DNA of 64,000 nt from Vibrio pacinii DSM 19139 (GTDB lineage: Bacteria; Pseudomonadota; Gammaproteobacteria; Enterobacterales; Vibrionaceae), in the NCBI RefSeq assembly GCF_000711795.1, contig NZ_JONH01000016.1:1-64000 (forward strand). The letters are read 5' to 3'. Under the pieces are notes generated by a model, which saw only the letters and a list, made by a program, of their open reading frames with translations, had not been told where the DNA came from and did no database searches. Every line of letters begins with the position of its first letter. The first letter of the stretch is position 1. A program made the translations under genes and the position numbers. Shown here one piece after another: positions 19,808-28,826 of the stretch.

Positions 19808-19855
19808 TTGAACACTGCTTTTGTTCAAATTAAGCCACATCACACAAGTACTCAA
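19808..19855 (-). promoter_or_regulatory. Candidate promoter and dyad operator upstream of cysD
   Basis: Reading the minus strand, a -35-like TTGAGT (19850-19855) is followed after 17 bp by a -10-like TAATTT (19827-19832). Directly overlapping the -10 is a perfect inverted repeat TTGAACA-7 bp-TGTTCAA (19808-19814 and 19822-19828). A dyad there, about 40 bp from the cysD start, could be a regulator site. I do not recognise the regulator; it is not an obvious CysB site. The promoter match is moderate. Confidence 0.4.
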
Positions 19856-20006
19856 CTCAATAATGGACGCTCTCATCTTGATGGCGCAATAGTACTACAT
19901 TGAACATACAGAATCGACAGCTGCTAGAACTCAAAAATCTAATGCCTGTCATCATTTAGTAACATAGAGTATTCACATATGACCTATACGACTCAAAACT
20001 ATTGCA

Positions 20007-20015
20007 TGATATACT
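20007..20015 (+). promoter_or_regulatory. Extended -10 promoter for hldD
   Basis: TGATATACT fits an extended -10 element (TGnTATACT), 33 bp before the hldD start. No good -35 is seen, as is common for extended -10 promoters. This is the rightward promoter of the hldD-waaL side. Confidence 0.4.
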
Positions 20016-20048
20016 GGAATCAATTTCATTATTCACTGGGACCTACTT

Positions 20049-20990
20049 ATGATCATCGTAACAGGCGGCGCTGGCATGATTGGCAGCAACATCGTAAAAG
20101 AACTTAACCAACAAGGTATTAGTGATATCTTAGTTGTTGATAATCTTAAAAACGGTAAGAAATTTCAAAACCTTGTTGATCTTGATATCGCTGATTACAT
20201 GGATCGTGATGATTTTCTGACACAAATCATGGCTGGCGATGACTTTGGCCCTATTGACGCTGTATTCCACGAAGGCGCTTGCTCGGCGACGACTGAGTGG
20301 GATGGCAAATATATGATGCTCAATAACTATGAGTATTCAAAAGAGCTTCTACATTACTGCCTAGAACGTGAAATTCCGTTTCTTTATGCGTCCTCTGCTG
20401 CAACATATGGTGAAACAGATACCTTTGTTGAAGAAAAAGAGTACGAAGGCGCACTCAACGTATACGGTTACTCAAAACAGCAGTTCGATAATTACGTTCG
20501 CAGACTCTGGCAAGACGCTGAAGAGCATGGCGAGAAGCTGTCTCAAATCACTGGATTTCGTTACTTCAATGTTTACGGCCCTCGTGAACAACATAAAGGC
20601 TCTATGGCATCAGTCGCTTTCCACCTCAATAACCAAATGAATGCAGGTGAAAACCCTAAACTATTTGAAGGTAGTGAACACTTCAAACGTGACTTTGTCT
20701 ATGTCGGTGATGTTGCAGCAGTCAACCTGTGGTTTTTACAAAACAGCGTGTCTGGCATTTTCAACCTTGGTACCGGTAACGCCGAATCTTTTGAAGAAGT
20801 AGCCAAAGCAGTGATCGCTTATCATGCTAAGGGTGAAGTGGCGACGATTCCTTTCCCAGAACACTTAAAAGGCGCCTACCAAGAGTACACGCAAGCGGAT
20901 TTGACTAAGCTTCGAGCAGCAGGTTGTGATCATCAGTTTAAAACGGTTGCACAAGGTGTGGCTGAATATATGGCCATTATTAATAACTAG
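20049..20990 (+). CDS. hldD: ADP-L-glycero-D-manno-heptose 6-epimerase
   Basis: HldD (RfaD, GmhD) epimerises ADP-D,D-heptose to ADP-L,D-heptose, the donor for the LPS inner core. It is an SDR epimerase with [16 protein letters not shown], the [17 protein letters not shown] motif and the catalytic [13 protein letters not shown]. It is full length at 313 residues. In vibrios this gene is the usual border between LPS-core genes and the variable O-antigen/capsule locus, as appears to be the case here. Confidence 0.97.
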   Translation: MIIVTGGAGMIGSNIVKELNQQGISDILVVDNLKNGKKFQNLVDLDIADYMDRDDFLTQIMAGDDFGPIDAVFHEGACSATTEWDGKYMMLNNYEYSKELLHYCLEREIPFLYASSAATYGETDTFVEEKEYEGALNVYGYSKQQFDNYVRRLWQDAEEHGEKLSQITGFRYFNVYGPREQHKGSMASVAFHLNNQMNAGENPKLFEGSEHFKRDFVYVGDVAAVNLWFLQNSVSGIFNLGTGNAESFEEVAKAVIAYHAKGEVATIPFPEHLKGAYQEYTQADLTKLRAAGCDHQFKTVAQGVAEYMAIINN

Positions 20991-21009
20991 AATTAAAGCT
21001 TAAATAACC

Positions 21010-21033
21010 AGAGCGATGCGACAGCGTCGCTCT
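21010..21033 (+). terminator. Hairpin after hldD
   Basis: Inverted repeat AGAGCGA/TCGCTCT with further pairing inside. It has no U-run, so it may be an RNA-processing or pausing hairpin between hldD and waaL rather than a true terminator. Confidence 0.25.
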
Positions 21034-21061
21034 CTAAGTGAGCTGCCGATAAGTATCATAA

Positions 21062-22318
21062 ATGTCATCAAAATCCCAACGTACTGAAACAACCATTATA
21101 GCCTTGCTATTCCTATCATTATTTGTGTCAAAGTCTTTTATTTATATCGGCCTGATTCTACTCATCATAACCCAAGCTTTAATTCTTTATAAAAAAAGGC
21201 CATTGGCTACATTGCCTCTCCCTCAACCTATAACTAGGATTAGCATCACTTTATTCAGCGTTGGTGTAATATCAAGCTTATTGTTTACATCATCCTTAAG
21301 CGACTTCTTTACTTTTTTTAGAAAGGGGGCAATCTTCCTGCTCTTGCCTTTACTTTATTACCAACTCAAGCGTAATAATAACGCCCAATACGCAAGCTAC
21401 GCTCTATTGGTTAGCCTCGTTATCGCTCTAAGTTATGCAGCGATGAAAATTGCTGCTATTGGTATGGATTCTTGGCACGGTCAAAGAATTGATAGCTTTT
21501 GGGATATTGGTCGATGGAGTGAGCTGCTCGCGTACTCCATCGCGATGACCATTCCACTTATAGTCGAAAAATCCGATAACTTGAAACAAAAGATGCTGCT
21601 GTTCATTTTTTTAGTAATGAGTTGCACCTTTTTACTTCTCTCTGGCAGTCGAGGACCATTATTAGCTTTGATGGTAAGTTGCTCACTTTACTTTATCTAC
21701 CGTAGACCTACTGGCTTTTTTATCCTCGCTTTCACTATTTCGGTTTGCAGCTATATTGCCAAAGACTTACCGCAAGTCAGTGTGGTGGGAGAACGTATTG
21801 CCAGCATTTTCGATCTTAGTAGCAATGATTCAAATAATGCTAGGTTAGCGATGTGGGAACAAGGTCTACACTACAGCTATTACTTACTCACTCACGCCCC
21901 ACACACCTTCTTATTTGGTACAGGTATTGATCAGTTTGAGGTCAACTTTACACACTTTTTGCAAGAAAGTTCCAATATAAGTCAAATCATTAAACATACC
22001 AACCATCAGTTCTCGTTCAAGGATTTACATAACACCTATCTAGATCTATCTGTTAAGCTCGGCTTCTTATACGCAATGATATTTGTATTGCTGCTATTCT
22101 CATTGTTTGTCGCATTCTATCGCGAACTTGAAACAGGGTCTGTCTGGGCATACAGTGGTGTATGCTTAATGATAACTTATGTTATCAACTCGTTGTTCTA
22201 TACTAGTGGACTTGAGTACCAAACCACGATATTTTTCTTAATGCTTGCGTTATGCCATACTCTGCTAATTCAAGATTTAGCTAAAAGACAAAATCGATGT
22301 TCGAAGCCAGCGTCATAG
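21062..22318 (+). CDS. O-antigen ligase family protein (WaaL-type)
   Basis: A polytopic inner-membrane protein of 418 residues with about ten to twelve hydrophobic segments. It has a large periplasmic loop in the second half (about 230-330) containing HNTYLDLSVKLG, which resembles the Wzy_C/WaaL motif with its important His. LSGSRGPLLALM is the family's Arg-containing motif. It would join undecaprenyl-linked polysaccharide to lipid A-core on the periplasmic side. Placement directly after hldD and before core glycosyltransferases supports WaaL over a Wzy polymerase, but these two families are hard to separate by sequence. Confidence 0.8.
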   Translation: MSSKSQRTETTIIALLFLSLFVSKSFIYIGLILLIITQALILYKKRPLATLPLPQPITRISITLFSVGVISSLLFTSSLSDFFTFFRKGAIFLLLPLLYYQLKRNNNAQYASYALLVSLVIALSYAAMKIAAIGMDSWHGQRIDSFWDIGRWSELLAYSIAMTIPLIVEKSDNLKQKMLLFIFLVMSCTFLLLSGSRGPLLALMVSCSLYFIYRRPTGFFILAFTISVCSYIAKDLPQVSVVGERIASIFDLSSNDSNNARLAMWEQGLHYSYYLLTHAPHTFLFGTGIDQFEVNFTHFLQESSNISQIIKHTNHQFSFKDLHNTYLDLSVKLGFLYAMIFVLLLFSLFVAFYRELETGSVWAYSGVCLMITYVINSLFYTSGLEYQTTIFFLMLALCHTLLIQDLAKRQNRCSKPAS

Positions 22319-23118
22319 TTTCTTACTACAACAACATTCATGCTCTTACCTGCATTATCAAAGCGTTAGAAAACCAGCAAGAGAACTTCGAGGTTATTAT
22401 TGCAGATGATGGTTCTAGGCAAGAAATCGTCGAACAGGTCAATGCACTTATTGATAAATCCTCATTATCTATTAAGCATATTTGGCAAAAAGATAATGGT
22501 TTTCGTAAAACCCGAATTCTCAATAAGGCAGTAAAACAGGCTACAAGCCCATATTTTATTTTTATTGATGGCGACTGTATCCCTCAAAAACACTTTGTTT
22601 ACGACCATTTAGCAAACAAAGCTCACGGTGTGATTCTTAACGGTCGTCGCGTCGACATGGCCGCAGAATACAAAGTTAACTTATACAACAGCGCTAAACC
22701 TGAGTGTTTTTTTTCGCAGCATTCGCTAGGGATTTTGGTGAAATACCTTTTCGGGAAAGGAAAGAATATCGAGAAAGGAATTCGTATTACCAATGAATCT
22801 ATACTTAAGTTTCTCAACCGAAAGCCTAAAGGTATTGTCGGCTGTAACTTCTCACTGCATAAAGAAGACTTTATAGCAGTTAATGGGTTTGATAACCGCT
22901 ACGATGTACCATGTGTTGGTGAAGATACTGATATTGAATACCGACTTGTTAATACAGGAAAACAGATAAAGAACGTTTTTCATCAAGCGGTTGTTCTCCA
23001 CATCCTTCATCCAGAGTTACCTCGCTTAGAACGTGCGACACAACTTTTTGAAGAAACACAAACTAACCAACAGTTCATCGCTCTTGATGGCTATCATCAA
23101 GCCCAAGACGTAGACTAA
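22297..23118 (+). CDS. Family 2 glycosyltransferase
   Basis: GT-A glycosyltransferase with ASVIVSYYNNIHALTCII, IIADDGSRQEI, the acidic site FIDGDCIPQ and a C-terminal GT27-like part (IVGCNFSLHKEDFIAVNGFDN, GEDTDIEYRL). At 273 residues it is complete. It overlaps the ligase gene by 22 bp. It is clearly similar to the minus-strand GT2 at 30976-31788, sharing the DGDCIP, GRRV and VGCNFS motifs, so the two are probably paralogues. Predicted to build the outer core; the sugar is unknown. Confidence 0.85.
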   Translation: MFEASVIVSYYNNIHALTCIIKALENQQENFEVIIADDGSRQEIVEQVNALIDKSSLSIKHIWQKDNGFRKTRILNKAVKQATSPYFIFIDGDCIPQKHFVYDHLANKAHGVILNGRRVDMAAEYKVNLYNSAKPECFFSQHSLGILVKYLFGKGKNIEKGIRITNESILKFLNRKPKGIVGCNFSLHKEDFIAVNGFDNRYDVPCVGEDTDIEYRLVNTGKQIKNVFHQAVVLHILHPELPRLERATQLFEETQTNQQFIALDGYHQAQDVD

Positions 23119-23142
23119 GTTTTCAATTCGAGATTCTAGCTA

Positions 23143-24909
23143 ATGAATATTTTGATGGCACTCTCCCAACTAGAGGTTACTGGCGCAGAGGTGTACGCAA
23201 CCACAGTGGGTAATCAGCTCACTCAAAAAGGCCATACCGTTCACTACGTCTCTGACACACTGACCAAACCATTTATTGGCCAGTTTTTTAAGCTACGTTT
23301 TAACAAACGTAGTATTCCACGCCGTTTTTGGCACGTCGCTTATTTGGTTTATTTAATAAAAAAACATAAAATTCAGTTAGTTCATGCACACTCTCGCGCT
23401 TCAAGCTGGAGTTGTCACGTAGCCTGTAAAATCACCGGCACACCAATGGTGACAACAGTACATGGCCGTCAACCAGTACACCGCTCGCGTAAAGCGTTTC
23501 ATGCAATGGGCGATAAAGCGCTGCCAGTTTGTGAAGCAATAGAACAACAACTGATTGATGAACTCAACATTCCAAAATCTCAACTGATAGTGAGCCGAAA
23601 CGGCATAGAGACCGATGCATTCTTTCCGGCCGAACGCCCAAACAACACAAAGCCAATTATTACAATTGTGGGCCGTCTAACAGGTCCAAAAGGGGATTTA
23701 TGCTATCGCTTGTTAGATGAGAGTCTAGATCTCGATAAATATGATGTCCGTGTTTTAACGGGTTCGGCGATGGAAGCGAGGTTTGAGAAGTTCACTGATC
23801 AAGTCAAATTTCCCGGCTATACCGATAATGTCGCCGAAGTGTTGCATCGTTCTAATCTTGTTATTGGCGCTGGCAGAGTCGCAATAGAGTCTCTATTGTG
23901 TGGCAGACCAACACTGGCCATTGGCGAAGCTATTTCAATCGGCATTGTCGATGAAAATAACATCTCGCATGCGATGGCGACAAACTTCGGCGATATAGGC
24001 CCTAACATCCTCGACGTCGACTTTAGGTCTATTGCGCAAGAAGTCGAAAAAGGGTTGAGTCACTCGTCATGCTCACCAGCCGTAACAGACACCATTCGAC
24101 AGAACTATGACCTCAGCAATATTGTTTCTCAGGTCGAAACAATTTATCAAGATGTGGTGATTACTAAACTGCGCAAAGAAATGCCCGTCTTGATGTACCA
24201 CCGTTTTATCAACAACGAATCGCAAAAAGGCACTCGCGGCCCATATATCGATATCAATATGTTTGAAAAGCACTTACAACTGCTTAAACGAATGGGATTT
24301 GAAAGCCTCACTTTTGAGGACTTAGCCGCGAAAGGAACGATTGAAAGATTAAGATCTGGCAAACGCTATTTTATGCTAACGGTGGATGATGGCTTCGTCG
24401 ATAACTATGAGCTAATGCTACCTCTGTTAAAGAAGTATGATTTTAAAGCGGTTGTCTACGTAGTGACTGGCGAGAGCTACAACCGTTGGGATGTCGAAGC
24501 GAGTGAGAACCCAGATAAGCCATTCCCTCTCATGTCCGCTAAGCAAATTAAAGCGATGGCACGGTCTGGCTACATTGAGATTGGTGGTCACACTCTGACC
24601 CATCCGTTTTTGAGTAAGCTTTCATATCAAGAGCAAAAGCGTGAGATTAAGCAAAATAAGAAAGCTTTGGAATCCATTATTGGTAAGAAGCTAACTTCAT
24701 TTGCTTACCCCTATGGTGATCTAGACGATAACTCTAAAACCATCGTACGCGAACTCAACTTCGACTTTGCCGTGGCGACCAATAGTGGCCCACTGGCCTT
24801 CCATCAAGATCCATATCAAATACGCCGTATTGCTATTTTTCCAAAAACTTCGGTGCTAGGGTTATGGCGAAAAGTGCGGGGTGATTATGTTTTTCGTAAA
24901 GCAAAATAA
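23143..24909 (+). CDS. Bifunctional GT4 glycosyltransferase / NodB polysaccharide deacetylase fusion
   Basis: Residues 1 to about 340 are a GT-B, family 4-like glycosyltransferase: ALSQLEVTGAEVYATTVGNQL, HAHSRASSWSCHVA, TIVGRLTGPKGDL, and GAGRVAIESLLCGRPTLAIGE in place of the usual E-x7-E region. From about residue 350 a NodB-type carbohydrate esterase (CE4) domain follows. Its motifs are intact: TVDDGF (Asp-Asp, near 413), IGGHTLTHPF (two metal His, near 481-485) and FAYPYGD (near 519). The protein could add an N-acetylhexosamine and then remove its acetyl group. No signal peptide is seen, so this would happen in the cytosol. Confidence 0.85.
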   Translation: MNILMALSQLEVTGAEVYATTVGNQLTQKGHTVHYVSDTLTKPFIGQFFKLRFNKRSIPRRFWHVAYLVYLIKKHKIQLVHAHSRASSWSCHVACKITGTPMVTTVHGRQPVHRSRKAFHAMGDKALPVCEAIEQQLIDELNIPKSQLIVSRNGIETDAFFPAERPNNTKPIITIVGRLTGPKGDLCYRLLDESLDLDKYDVRVLTGSAMEARFEKFTDQVKFPGYTDNVAEVLHRSNLVIGAGRVAIESLLCGRPTLAIGEAISIGIVDENNISHAMATNFGDIGPNILDVDFRSIAQEVEKGLSHSSCSPAVTDTIRQNYDLSNIVSQVETIYQDVVITKLRKEMPVLMYHRFINNESQKGTRGPYIDINMFEKHLQLLKRMGFESLTFEDLAAKGTIERLRSGKRYFMLTVDDGFVDNYELMLPLLKKYDFKAVVYVVTGESYNRWDVEASENPDKPFPLMSAKQIKAMARSGYIEIGGHTLTHPFLSKLSYQEQKREIKQNKKALESIIGKKLTSFAYPYGDLDDNSKTIVRELNFDFAVATNSGPLAFHQDPYQIRRIAIFPKTSVLGLWRKVRGDYVFRKAK

Positions 24910-24923
24910 CCACCGGGTACATT

Positions 24924-24954
24924 TTGGTCAAAGCAGATTTGACTATGTTACAAT
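24924..24954 (+). promoter_or_regulatory. Candidate promoter for waaF
   Basis: The extended -10 TGTTACAAT (24946-24954) and a weak -35 TTGGTC (24924-24929, 19 bp spacer) lie 34 bp before the waaF start, in the 78 bp gap after the fusion gene. This would allow heptosyltransferase expression apart from the upstream genes. Confidence 0.35.
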
Positions 24955-24987
24955 CTTAAATACTTTATAGTTAGAACATTTTACGCC

Positions 24988-26025
24988 ATGAAAATCCTTG
25001 TTATTGGCCCATCTTGGGTGGGTGATATGGTGATGTCACAAAGTTTGTACATCACACTTAAAAAAATTCACCCTAATGCTCAAATTGATGTATTAGCACC
25101 TGCTTGGTGCAAGCCGATACTTGAGCGGATGCCACAAGTAACCAACTCGATTGAAATGCCATTAGGTCATGGTAGCTTTAACCTTTTGGAACGCTGGCGT
25201 ATTGGCCGCTCGCTTAAACAGAATGGTTATGATCACGCCTATATTTTGCCAAATTCAGCAAAATCTGCATTGATACCTCTATTTGCTGGGATAAAGAAAC
25301 GTACTGGCTGGAAAGGCGAATTTCGCTTTGGTTTATTGAATGACTTGAGAAACAATAAGCGCATCTTTCAATATATGGTCGAGCGCTATGTTGCCCTCGC
25401 CTATCCTGCTCAATCGATGAAAGATGATGTCTCTATCAAATCAAGCTGTCCATTTCCACATCTAACTAGTGACACCAATAACTTAAATAAAAGCCTCATT
25501 GACTTAGGACTAACGACTAATATGCGTACTTTTGGTCTTTGCCCTGGCGCAGAATTTGGCCCAGCAAAACGTTGGCCAGAAGACAAATACGCTCAAGTTG
25601 CTAAGCATATTATTGAACATGGTGGGCAAGTATGGATGTTTGGTTCCCAGAAAGATCGCTCAGTAACCGAGATTATTAAGCAGCGATTACCAGAGACGCT
25701 AAGGGACAAATGTTATAACCTTGCAGGTGAAACAACACTAAACCAAGCAGTAGATCTACTTTCTGCTTGTAGTACCGTGGTTTCCAACGACTCTGGCCTA
25801 ATGCATGTTGCCGCATCTGTTGGTTGCCATGTAATAGCAGTGTATGGTTCAAGTTCACCGGACTATACTCCACCATTAACTGACAAACTCGACATAGTTC
25901 ATACTGACATTGAATGCAGACCATGTTTTAAGCGTACTTGCCCTCTGGTACATCAAGATTGTTTAAACAAACTGGACTCACAAAGAGTTATCGAACGCCT
26001 AAACCTTACTTTACCTAACGGCTAA
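24988..26025 (+). CDS. waaF: ADP-heptose:LPS heptosyltransferase II
   Basis: A GT9 enzyme that adds the second L,D-heptose to the LPS inner core. The N-terminus MKILVIGPSWVGDMVMSQSLY and the motifs CPGAEFGPAKRWPEDKYA and SNDSGLMHVAAS are characteristic of WaaF/RfaF. It is full length at 345 residues. The cytosolic face of the inner membrane is the site of action. A GT32 gene follows after 3 bp. Confidence 0.95.
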   Translation: MKILVIGPSWVGDMVMSQSLYITLKKIHPNAQIDVLAPAWCKPILERMPQVTNSIEMPLGHGSFNLLERWRIGRSLKQNGYDHAYILPNSAKSALIPLFAGIKKRTGWKGEFRFGLLNDLRNNKRIFQYMVERYVALAYPAQSMKDDVSIKSSCPFPHLTSDTNNLNKSLIDLGLTTNMRTFGLCPGAEFGPAKRWPEDKYAQVAKHIIEHGGQVWMFGSQKDRSVTEIIKQRLPETLRDKCYNLAGETTLNQAVDLLSACSTVVSNDSGLMHVAASVGCHVIAVYGSSSPDYTPPLTDKLDIVHTDIECRPCFKRTCPLVHQDCLNKLDSQRVIERLNLTLPNG

Positions 26026-26028
26026 ACA

Positions 26029-26814
26029 ATGAATAATTTTAAACGTTTAATTTCTAATAGATTAATTCGCATCGTCGGCAATATTTTTAAATTGCTCTCT
26101 TACCCATTTCATTGGTTATTGCCTAAAAAACGCTTTGTGATTCCCGACTATTCTCCGGCCAAAGTGAACACAAATAAACAAAAAGCAATACCTAGGGTAA
26201 TTTGGCAGACTAACTTTACCAACAAGTACTCTTTACCAATGTACTTAAATTACCTGTTTAACAGACTACTGTCTCTAAACTGTGAATACCGCTATGTAAG
26301 TACTGAAGAACGTGAAAAGTACTTACAAGCTCACGCTCCCACTGAAGTGTTTGATGCATATTCAAGACTAACCAATGGTGCTGCTCAAGCGGACCTTTGG
26401 CGCCTTTTTATCCTTTATAAAGAAGGCGGCGTTTACATGGATATTGACGCAACTTTAGTTTGGTCTCTAGACAAACTGCTGGGAGACGAACCTCAAGCTC
26501 TTTATGTAAAAGTTAGTGGCAATACTGAGATCACAAACTACTTCATCGCATCAAAACCAGATAATCAGGATTTAGCGGAAGCGATCGACCAAATTGTATA
26601 CAACATCAATAATTATACCCCTGAAATGGGCGTATATAGTTCAACTGGTCCAACTGTGCTTAACAACATCCTTTCGGACAAGAATGTGCATACTCAAGAT
26701 CGCAAGTATGTTTGTATTCAAGGTACCTTTAGTAATGAATACTTTCAGTATATCGACAAACCTAGAGGTAAATGGACTCATATGAAACCGGAAGATTTAG
26801 TCAAGAAAAAATGA
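26029..26814 (+). CDS. GT32-type glycosyltransferase (DXD sugar-binding family)
   Basis: A 261-residue protein of the Gly_transf_sug/GT32 family. IPRVIWQTNF near residue 54 is the family's N-terminal motif, and GAAQADLWRLFILYKEGGVYMDIDATLVW contains the DxD metal site. A hydrophobic, basic N-terminus may attach it to the membrane. It lies between waaF and waaA with an ATGA overlap at its stop, so it is probably a core glycosyltransferase. The sugar is unknown. Confidence 0.8.
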   Translation: MNNFKRLISNRLIRIVGNIFKLLSYPFHWLLPKKRFVIPDYSPAKVNTNKQKAIPRVIWQTNFTNKYSLPMYLNYLFNRLLSLNCEYRYVSTEEREKYLQAHAPTEVFDAYSRLTNGAAQADLWRLFILYKEGGVYMDIDATLVWSLDKLLGDEPQALYVKVSGNTEITNYFIASKPDNQDLAEAIDQIVYNINNYTPEMGVYSSTGPTVLNNILSDKNVHTQDRKYVCIQGTFSNEYFQYIDKPRGKWTHMKPEDLVKKK

Positions 26815-28079
26815 TAGCTAGATTAAGTCAGTGGCTCTATACGGCAGCGATATGTTTAATGCTGCCATTTGGATTATTTCTTTTATTAAGAAAACGAGCC
26901 AATAAACCTCACGTAGGCTCTCGCTGGAAAGAGTACCTAGGCTATAGTGAAGCAAAGCCCGATTGGCACAACACTATCTGGGTACATGCAGTTTCCGTTG
27001 GAGAGGTTATTGCCGCTAAACCTCTTATTATAGAACTTCAACGTAAATATCCATTATCCACTATTTTAGTAACCACTACTACGACCACGGGTGCTGAACA
27101 GGTCAACAAAATAGCGAGTAATATTGAACACAGATATATGCCCTTGGATATCCCATGCTTTGTAAAACGTTTTTTAAATACGATTAAACCACAAAAGCTT
27201 ATTATTATGGAGACGGAGCTTTGGCCAAATACTCTGAGCTTAGTGGACAAAGCGAATATACCAATCTATGTAGTTAATGCTCGCCTATCTGAAAAATCCA
27301 AGAATAACTATCAAAGATTCGGGGCGCTTTTTCGTTCTATGATTCCTCATGTTACTAAAATCCTATGCCAGTTTCCAAGCGACCTCGAACGATTTAAACA
27401 GTTGGGCGTAGAACAGCATAAATTGTATGTAACGGGCTCAATTAAGTACGACATCACCATTGAGGATGATATCTTACAATTGGCGCAAGAAACTCGTACA
27501 AACCTGGGAACAGAACGACCTGTTTGGATAGCCGCTAGCACCCATCAAGGTGAAGAGCAGGTTATTATCAATGCACATAAGTTAATTTTAAAGCATTTCC
27601 CCAATGCATTACTCATAATAGTTCCGCGCCACCCAGAACGATTTGATCGAGTTCATCAACTACTCTTAGAATCGGGAATGACTACCGTCAGAAGAACATC
27701 CTCCGAGATAGTCACTAGCAATACCCAAGTTTACCTTAGCGACACTATGGGTGAGCTGTTAACGCTAATTGGCGCGAGCGATATCTGCTTTATGGGCGGC
27801 AGTTTGTTAGGTGACAAAGTTGGAGGCCATAACTTCATCGAACCCGCCGCATTGCAGAAACCTATTGTAAGTGGGCCAAGCTATTATAACTTTTACGATA
27901 TCGCTGAATCACTTTTAAAGAATGAAGCTGTTTATATTGAAGATTCTTCGAAAAATATTGCCCAGAGAATATTTAACCTTATAGAAGACGCAGATAAACG
28001 TCATCAAGTCGCTTTGAACGCCTATGGCGTATTTAAGCAGTCAAGTGGCTCTTTGAGCAAAACCCTTGAATTACTCTAG
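26811..28079 (+). CDS. waaA: 3-deoxy-D-manno-octulosonic acid transferase
   Basis: WaaA (KdtA) transfers Kdo from CMP-Kdo to lipid IVA at the inner membrane. I chose ATG at 26811, whose ATGA overlaps the stop of the preceding gene, over the in-frame ATG at 26772. It gives MIARLSQWLYTAAICLMLPF, the expected membrane-anchoring N-terminus, and 422 residues as in the family. Motifs include WVHAVSVGEVIAAKPL, ETELWPN, AASTHQGEEQ, VPRHPERF and a GGHNFIEPAAL loop. Presence of kdkA nearby implies a single phosphorylated Kdo, as reported in Vibrio and Haemophilus. Confidence 0.95.
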   Translation: MIARLSQWLYTAAICLMLPFGLFLLLRKRANKPHVGSRWKEYLGYSEAKPDWHNTIWVHAVSVGEVIAAKPLIIELQRKYPLSTILVTTTTTTGAEQVNKIASNIEHRYMPLDIPCFVKRFLNTIKPQKLIIMETELWPNTLSLVDKANIPIYVVNARLSEKSKNNYQRFGALFRSMIPHVTKILCQFPSDLERFKQLGVEQHKLYVTGSIKYDITIEDDILQLAQETRTNLGTERPVWIAASTHQGEEQVIINAHKLILKHFPNALLIIVPRHPERFDRVHQLLLESGMTTVRRTSSEIVTSNTQVYLSDTMGELLTLIGASDICFMGGSLLGDKVGGHNFIEPAALQKPIVSGPSYYNFYDIAESLLKNEAVYIEDSSKNIAQRIFNLIEDADKRHQVALNAYGVFKQSSGSLSKTLELL

Positions 28080-28745
28080 CTCTAGATAAAACCAATAGGC
28101 GGTTCCTGACACTTGATACCCGTGTTTTGCGTACAGATTCATTGCCCTTAGATTACTAAGTTGTGTAGCGACTGATATTTTGTTTAGCCCTTGCTGCATC
28201 ACTGCTATTTCTGCACTTTCTAGTAATATACGGCCTATGCCTTTACTTTGAAATCGAGGTAATACACCGATTAACCCTATAGTGGCACAAGCCTGATTAA
28301 ACTTGATGGTCACAAACCCTGCTATTTCATTATTGATCCGATAAGCCAAACAAATATCATCATACTCTCCAAACAAAGCCTTTTTTAGCCACTCCTGATA
28401 AAAGCGGTCTCGTTCTTGATCATCAAACCATGGTTTTTTAAACCGACTGTTCGTGTACATACCATCGAGCAGACCCATTACTTCGTGCAAACTTGACGCA
28501 TCCAACAGGTTACATTGGTTATCAACTAAATTTTGAGACTCTATAATTTTGCAGTAACTAATTTCCCCCTCACAAAATTGAAACCCCTGCGTATTCAGCA
28601 TTTCAATTTTTCTCATTTCTGACGATGAAACTTTGACTGTTACTAGTTGAGGGGAATAATCAGCTTTACTGTCCACACTCCAATCAACACCGGCTATGCG
28701 GCGTCGAAAGAACTGGCTATCGAATTCTCTTTCTTGGTAATTCAT
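28071..28745 (-). CDS. GNAT acetyltransferase, WecD-like (dTDP-4-amino-sugar N-acetyltransferase candidate)
   Basis: A 224-residue GNAT protein, the same length as E. coli WecD (RffC), which acetylates dTDP-Fuc4N. The N-terminus has the family's FDSQFFRRRIA-type motif. The acetyl-CoA site is VLPRFQSKGIGRILLESAE, and the C-terminus has NLRAMNLYAKHGYQVSG. It is divergent from a WecE-like aminotransferase with 81 bp between the starts, and converges on waaA with a 9 bp overlap. The pair is expected to make dTDP-Fuc4NAc; another 4-amino-4,6-dideoxy sugar is possible. Confidence 0.8.
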   Translation of the reverse strand: MNYQEREFDSQFFRRRIAGVDWSVDSKADYSPQLVTVKVSSSEMRKIEMLNTQGFQFCEGEISYCKIIESQNLVDNQCNLLDASSLHEVMGLLDGMYTNSRFKKPWFDDQERDRFYQEWLKKALFGEYDDICLAYRINNEIAGFVTIKFNQACATIGLIGVLPRFQSKGIGRILLESAEIAVMQQGLNKISVATQLSNLRAMNLYAKHGYQVSGTAYWFYLELE

Positions 28746-28826
28746 GCTTCAATAATCAAACTACAGTTAATTCACTAATTCTGCTAAATTGTATCTTATT
28801 TTGTCCCCAATAGCGCAATACCTCAG

